NCBI GenBank assembly: GCA_946543495.1
Contig: CAMNLS010000012.1
Span: 1 to 15,999, forward strand
Length of the DNA: 15,999 nt
Source: an uncultured Selenomonadales bacterium
Lineage (GTDB): Bacteria > Bacillota > Negativicutes > Selenomonadales > Selenomonadaceae
Direction: 5' to 3'
This document shows, piece after piece, positions 14,474 to 15,999 of this stretch (positions are counted from its first letter, which is position 1; each line of letters begins with the position of its first letter). The notes below the pieces were generated by a model that saw only the letters and a program-made list of their open reading frames with translations, was not told the origin of the DNA and searched no databases. The position numbers and the translations under genes are program-made.

Positions 14474-15280
14474 TTAGAACATCATGTTAATCAAGTTGCC
14501 CATGTTGCCCAATGCCGCCATGTTACGATAAGCATTGCCCGTGTAGAGCGCGGCGGTGTCGAGTTGGTCACCTAGCATAGCTTGAGCGGTGGGGAAGAGC
14601 TTATCGGCTTGGCTGTTGGCGAAACTGATATGGTTTTCCGTCTTGCCCGCAAGTCCGTTACTGCCCAAGACAGAGGAAACTTTATCGGGGTCGTTGACAA
14701 TCGTCTCTGCAAGTTGCGCCTCGTTAATGCTTATGGAACCGTTGCTGTTGACTGTCAAGCCGATTGAGTCGTAAAGTTTGGCTCGATAGGTCGTGTCGCC
14801 GAAGGTCGTAGCCAACTGCCCGATACGATTAGAAACGTCTTTGTGATCGCCGAAGAACTTAACCGCGCTGTTGTAGTCGTCGACGAAGCCTTTGACGGTA
14901 TCAAGAGCCGCCTGCAAGTCTTTGCTGTAAGTCGTCGTCGAAGTAACGTTGCCGTCCTTATCGGTCTCGGTCGTCGTAGTGATTGCGCCTTCCTGTTCGA
15001 CGCTGAAGTTGTAACCTTTGACTTTTTCGGCGGACTTGCTTAAGTCTTCCATTGTCTCCTTGAATTCAGAATTAAAAGCCGCCTTAGCATCTTCGTAGCT
15101 CGACAACACTGCCTTAAGATTAGCATTGACTTCCGTCAAGCCCGCAAGTGAACTCGCCGCGTTGTTTTGGAAACTGCCGTAAGCGTTCCACAGTTGCGCC
15201 GTCGCGTCCTGTTTCTTATTGTTGGTGTTGAAGAGCCAGCTGTAATTGTTGACGCCTCCCAACGAATTAATCCCTGCCAT
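14474..15280 (-). CDS. FliD C-terminal-domain-like protein (flagellar hook-associated, atypical)
   Basis: A 268-residue Ala-, Asn- and Ser-rich protein with no signal peptide. Residues about 120-225 resemble the C-terminal domain of FliD (hook-associated protein 2, filament cap): AALDTVKGFVDDYNSAV, then an L-Y-x-x-I-G-L-T-V-x-x-x-G segment (about 169-181), SISINEAQLAETIVNDPDKVSSVLG and GLAGKTENHISFA. The start of FliD proteins, with its conserved N-terminal helix region, is missing; instead there is MAGINSLGGVNNYSWLF and a helical stretch from 25 to 90. FliD is usually 450 residues or more, so this is a short relative. The start is the ATG 15278-15280 with AAGGTGA upstream; the longer frame to 15469 crosses the promoter and the iorA start and is rejected. 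Its own promoter and terminator make it a single-gene transcript. It might be exported by a flagellar-type secretion system. Certainty is moderate. Confidence 0.62.
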   Translation of the reverse strand: MAGINSLGGVNNYSWLFNTNNKKQDATAQLWNAYGSFQNNAASSLAGLTEVNANLKAVLSSYEDAKAAFNSEFKETMEDLSKSAEKVKGYNFSVEQEGAITTTTETDKDGNVTSTTTYSKDLQAALDTVKGFVDDYNSAVKFFGDHKDVSNRIGQLATTFGDTTYRAKLYDSIGLTVNSNGSISINEAQLAETIVNDPDKVSSVLGSNGLAGKTENHISFANSQADKLFPTAQAMLGDQLDTAALYTGNAYRNMAALGNMGNLINMMF

Positions 15281-15300
15281 TGTAATCACCTTCCTTGAAC

Positions 15301-15314
15301 GAGTTAAAGAACTC
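15301..15314. other. Small perfect inverted repeat in the leader of the FliD-like gene
   Basis: GAGTT, a four-base loop, then AACTC. It lies in the 5' untranslated region between the promoter at 15333-15361 and the start codon at 15280. It could be a small mRNA hairpin protecting the 5' end or an operator half-site pair. Five pairs is short, so chance is a real alternative. Confidence 0.35.
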
Positions 15315-15332
15315 TCCTTAAAACTTTTTTTG

Positions 15333-15361
15333 ATTCTACAACATTTGCCGACGGCTTGCAA
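15333..15361 (-). promoter_or_regulatory. Promoter of the FliD-like gene
   Basis: On the minus strand: -35 TTGCAA (15356-15361, 4 of 6), an exact 17-base spacer and -10 TAGAAT (15333-15338, 5 of 6). The expected start is near 15326, giving a leader of about 46 bases. The pattern fits the housekeeping sigma factor; no flagellar sigma-28 type TAAA with GCCGATAA was found here. Confidence 0.6.
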
Positions 15362-15369
15362 GAAATTTT

Positions 15370-15397
15370 TTGCGGCGATGGCGGCAGGATTTTTAAT
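15370..15397 (+). promoter_or_regulatory. Weak putative promoter for iorA
   Basis: TTGCGG at 15370-15375 (3 of 6), a 16-base spacer and TTTAAT at 15392-15397 (5 of 6). It would give a leader of about 40 bases. It lies back to back with the FliD-like promoter in the only divergent space available (15281-15443), which supports a promoter here even though the match is weak. Confidence 0.35.
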
Positions 15398-15443
15398 CGG
15401 CGCGTTAAAAGTATTACGGATAAAAATTTCAGGAGATGTTTTG

Positions 15444-15999
15444 ATGAAAGAATTAATGTTGGGCAACAAGGCACTTGCTCGCGGGCTGTGGGAGGCGGGC
15501 GTTGCGTTCGTGTCGAGCTATCCGGGCACGCCCTCAACCGAGATAACGGAGGAAGCCGTCAAGTTCGACGACATTTATTGCGAATGGGCACCAAATGAAA
15601 AGGTCGCAATGGAATCGGCATTCGGCGCGTCGTTGGCGGGCAAGCGTTCCTTCTGCGGACAAAAGCACGTCGGCTTGAACGTCGCCGCTGACCCTCTTTA
15701 CACGTTGAGTTATACGGGCGTCAATGCGGGCTTAGTCGTCGTGGTGGCTGACGATGCGGGCATGCATTCTTCGCAGAACGAACAGGACAGCCGTCATCAC
15801 GCAATAGCCGCCAAAGTTCCAATGCTTGAGCCTTCAGACTCCGCAGAGGCTTTGAACTTCGCCAAGCTTGCCTATGATATATCGGAGCAATTCGACACGC
15901 CCGTTATAATCAAAATGTGTACGCGGGTTGCGCACAGTCAATCAGTCGTCGAAACGGGCGAGCGCGTCGAATACTCTAAGGCTTACGAAAAGAACATCG
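15444..15999 (+). CDS. iorA: Indolepyruvate:ferredoxin oxidoreductase alpha subunit (partial, 5' end)
   Basis: The first 185 codons of a gene that continues past the window edge. The protein begins MKELMLGNKALARGLWEAG and continues with SSYPGTPSTEI, then EWAPNEKVAMESAFGAS, KHVGLNVAADPL, VVVVADDAGMHSSQNEQDSR and a DTPVIIKMCTRV segment, all characteristic of the pyruvate-ferredoxin-oxidoreductase-like domain of IorA. IorA with IorB oxidatively decarboxylates aryl pyruvates (from Trp, Phe and Tyr) to aryl-acetyl-CoA, passing electrons to ferredoxin, or runs in reverse for amino acid synthesis in anaerobes. The thiamine-pyrophosphate domain and the C-terminal 4Fe-4S ferredoxin domain would lie outside the window. 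AGGAG at 15431-15435 supports the ATG. It is divergent from the FliD-like gene. Confidence 0.95.
   Translation, partial: MKELMLGNKALARGLWEAGVAFVSSYPGTPSTEITEEAVKFDDIYCEWAPNEKVAMESAFGASLAGKRSFCGQKHVGLNVAADPLYTLSYTGVNAGLVVVVADDAGMHSSQNEQDSRHHAIAAKVPMLEPSDSAEALNFAKLAYDISEQFDTPVIIKMCTRVAHSQSVVETGERVEYSKAYEKNI

Noticed and set aside
15281..15469. N-terminal extension of the FliD-like gene to 15469
   Set aside because: It would cross the -35/-10 promoter match and overlap the start of iorA; the ATG at 15278-15280 has a strong ribosome binding site and begins a plausible protein.

Overview
The window reads as chromosomal DNA of an anaerobic, flagellated or flagellum-derived Firmicute with a two-membrane-like gene repertoire, most plausibly a Negativicute (Selenomonas-like). 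This is inferred from strong AGGAGG-type ribosome binding sites, frequent TTG starts, a UbiD decarboxylase, a minimal TatA-TatC pair, an indolepyruvate:ferredoxin oxidoreductase and a FliD-like gene; no rRNA or marker gene is present to settle it. Coding density is very high: no gene-free stretch exceeds about 165 bases. No tRNA, rRNA, CRISPR array, transposase or phage gene is visible.

Layout. (1) 104-1333, plus strand: a TVP38/DedA-type membrane protein, a 52-residue secreted cysteine-rich peptide too short for ordinary gene calling, and a VOC (glyoxalase-fold) protein. (2) 1323-5106, minus strand: a tightly coupled operon tatA-tatC-ubiD followed by a polytopic membrane protein resembling the DUF6056 family. 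Its promoter shares -35 DNA with that of the divergent single-domain EamA transporter gene at 5206. (3) 5682-10867, plus strand: a divergent MBL/beta-CASP hydrolase, a two-part protein ending in a GrpE-like domain, and a 972-residue Hsp70-like ATPase with a long helical C-terminus. The last two form an apparent alternative chaperone pair and are the best candidate for an undescribed system. (4) 10893-11618, plus: a TauE/SafE-type permease whose start looks leaderless. (5) 11608-11682: an inverted array of 8-bp repeats joining the 3' ends of two convergent genes. (6) 11671-14402, minus: a three-gene acyl-CoA cassette (MaoC-like hydratase, thiolase-like protein lacking the second catalytic Cys, short AMP-forming acyl ligase), preceded directly by an intrinsic terminator. 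(7) 14474-15280, minus: a FliD C-terminal-domain-like protein with its own sigma-A-type promoter, divergent from (8) iorA, which starts at 15444 and runs off the window.

How the genes may work together: the acyl cassette has the parts to activate a carboxylate to its CoA thioester, hydrate or dehydrate a hydroxyacyl/enoyl pair and act at a beta-ketoacyl step, but no dehydrogenase is present. TatAC exports folded proteins and is transcriptionally tied to ubiD without an obvious functional link. The GrpE-like and Hsp70-like proteins are adjacent, with strong ribosome binding sites, and probably act as nucleotide exchange factor and ATPase of a specialised chaperone; no J-domain protein is seen in the window.
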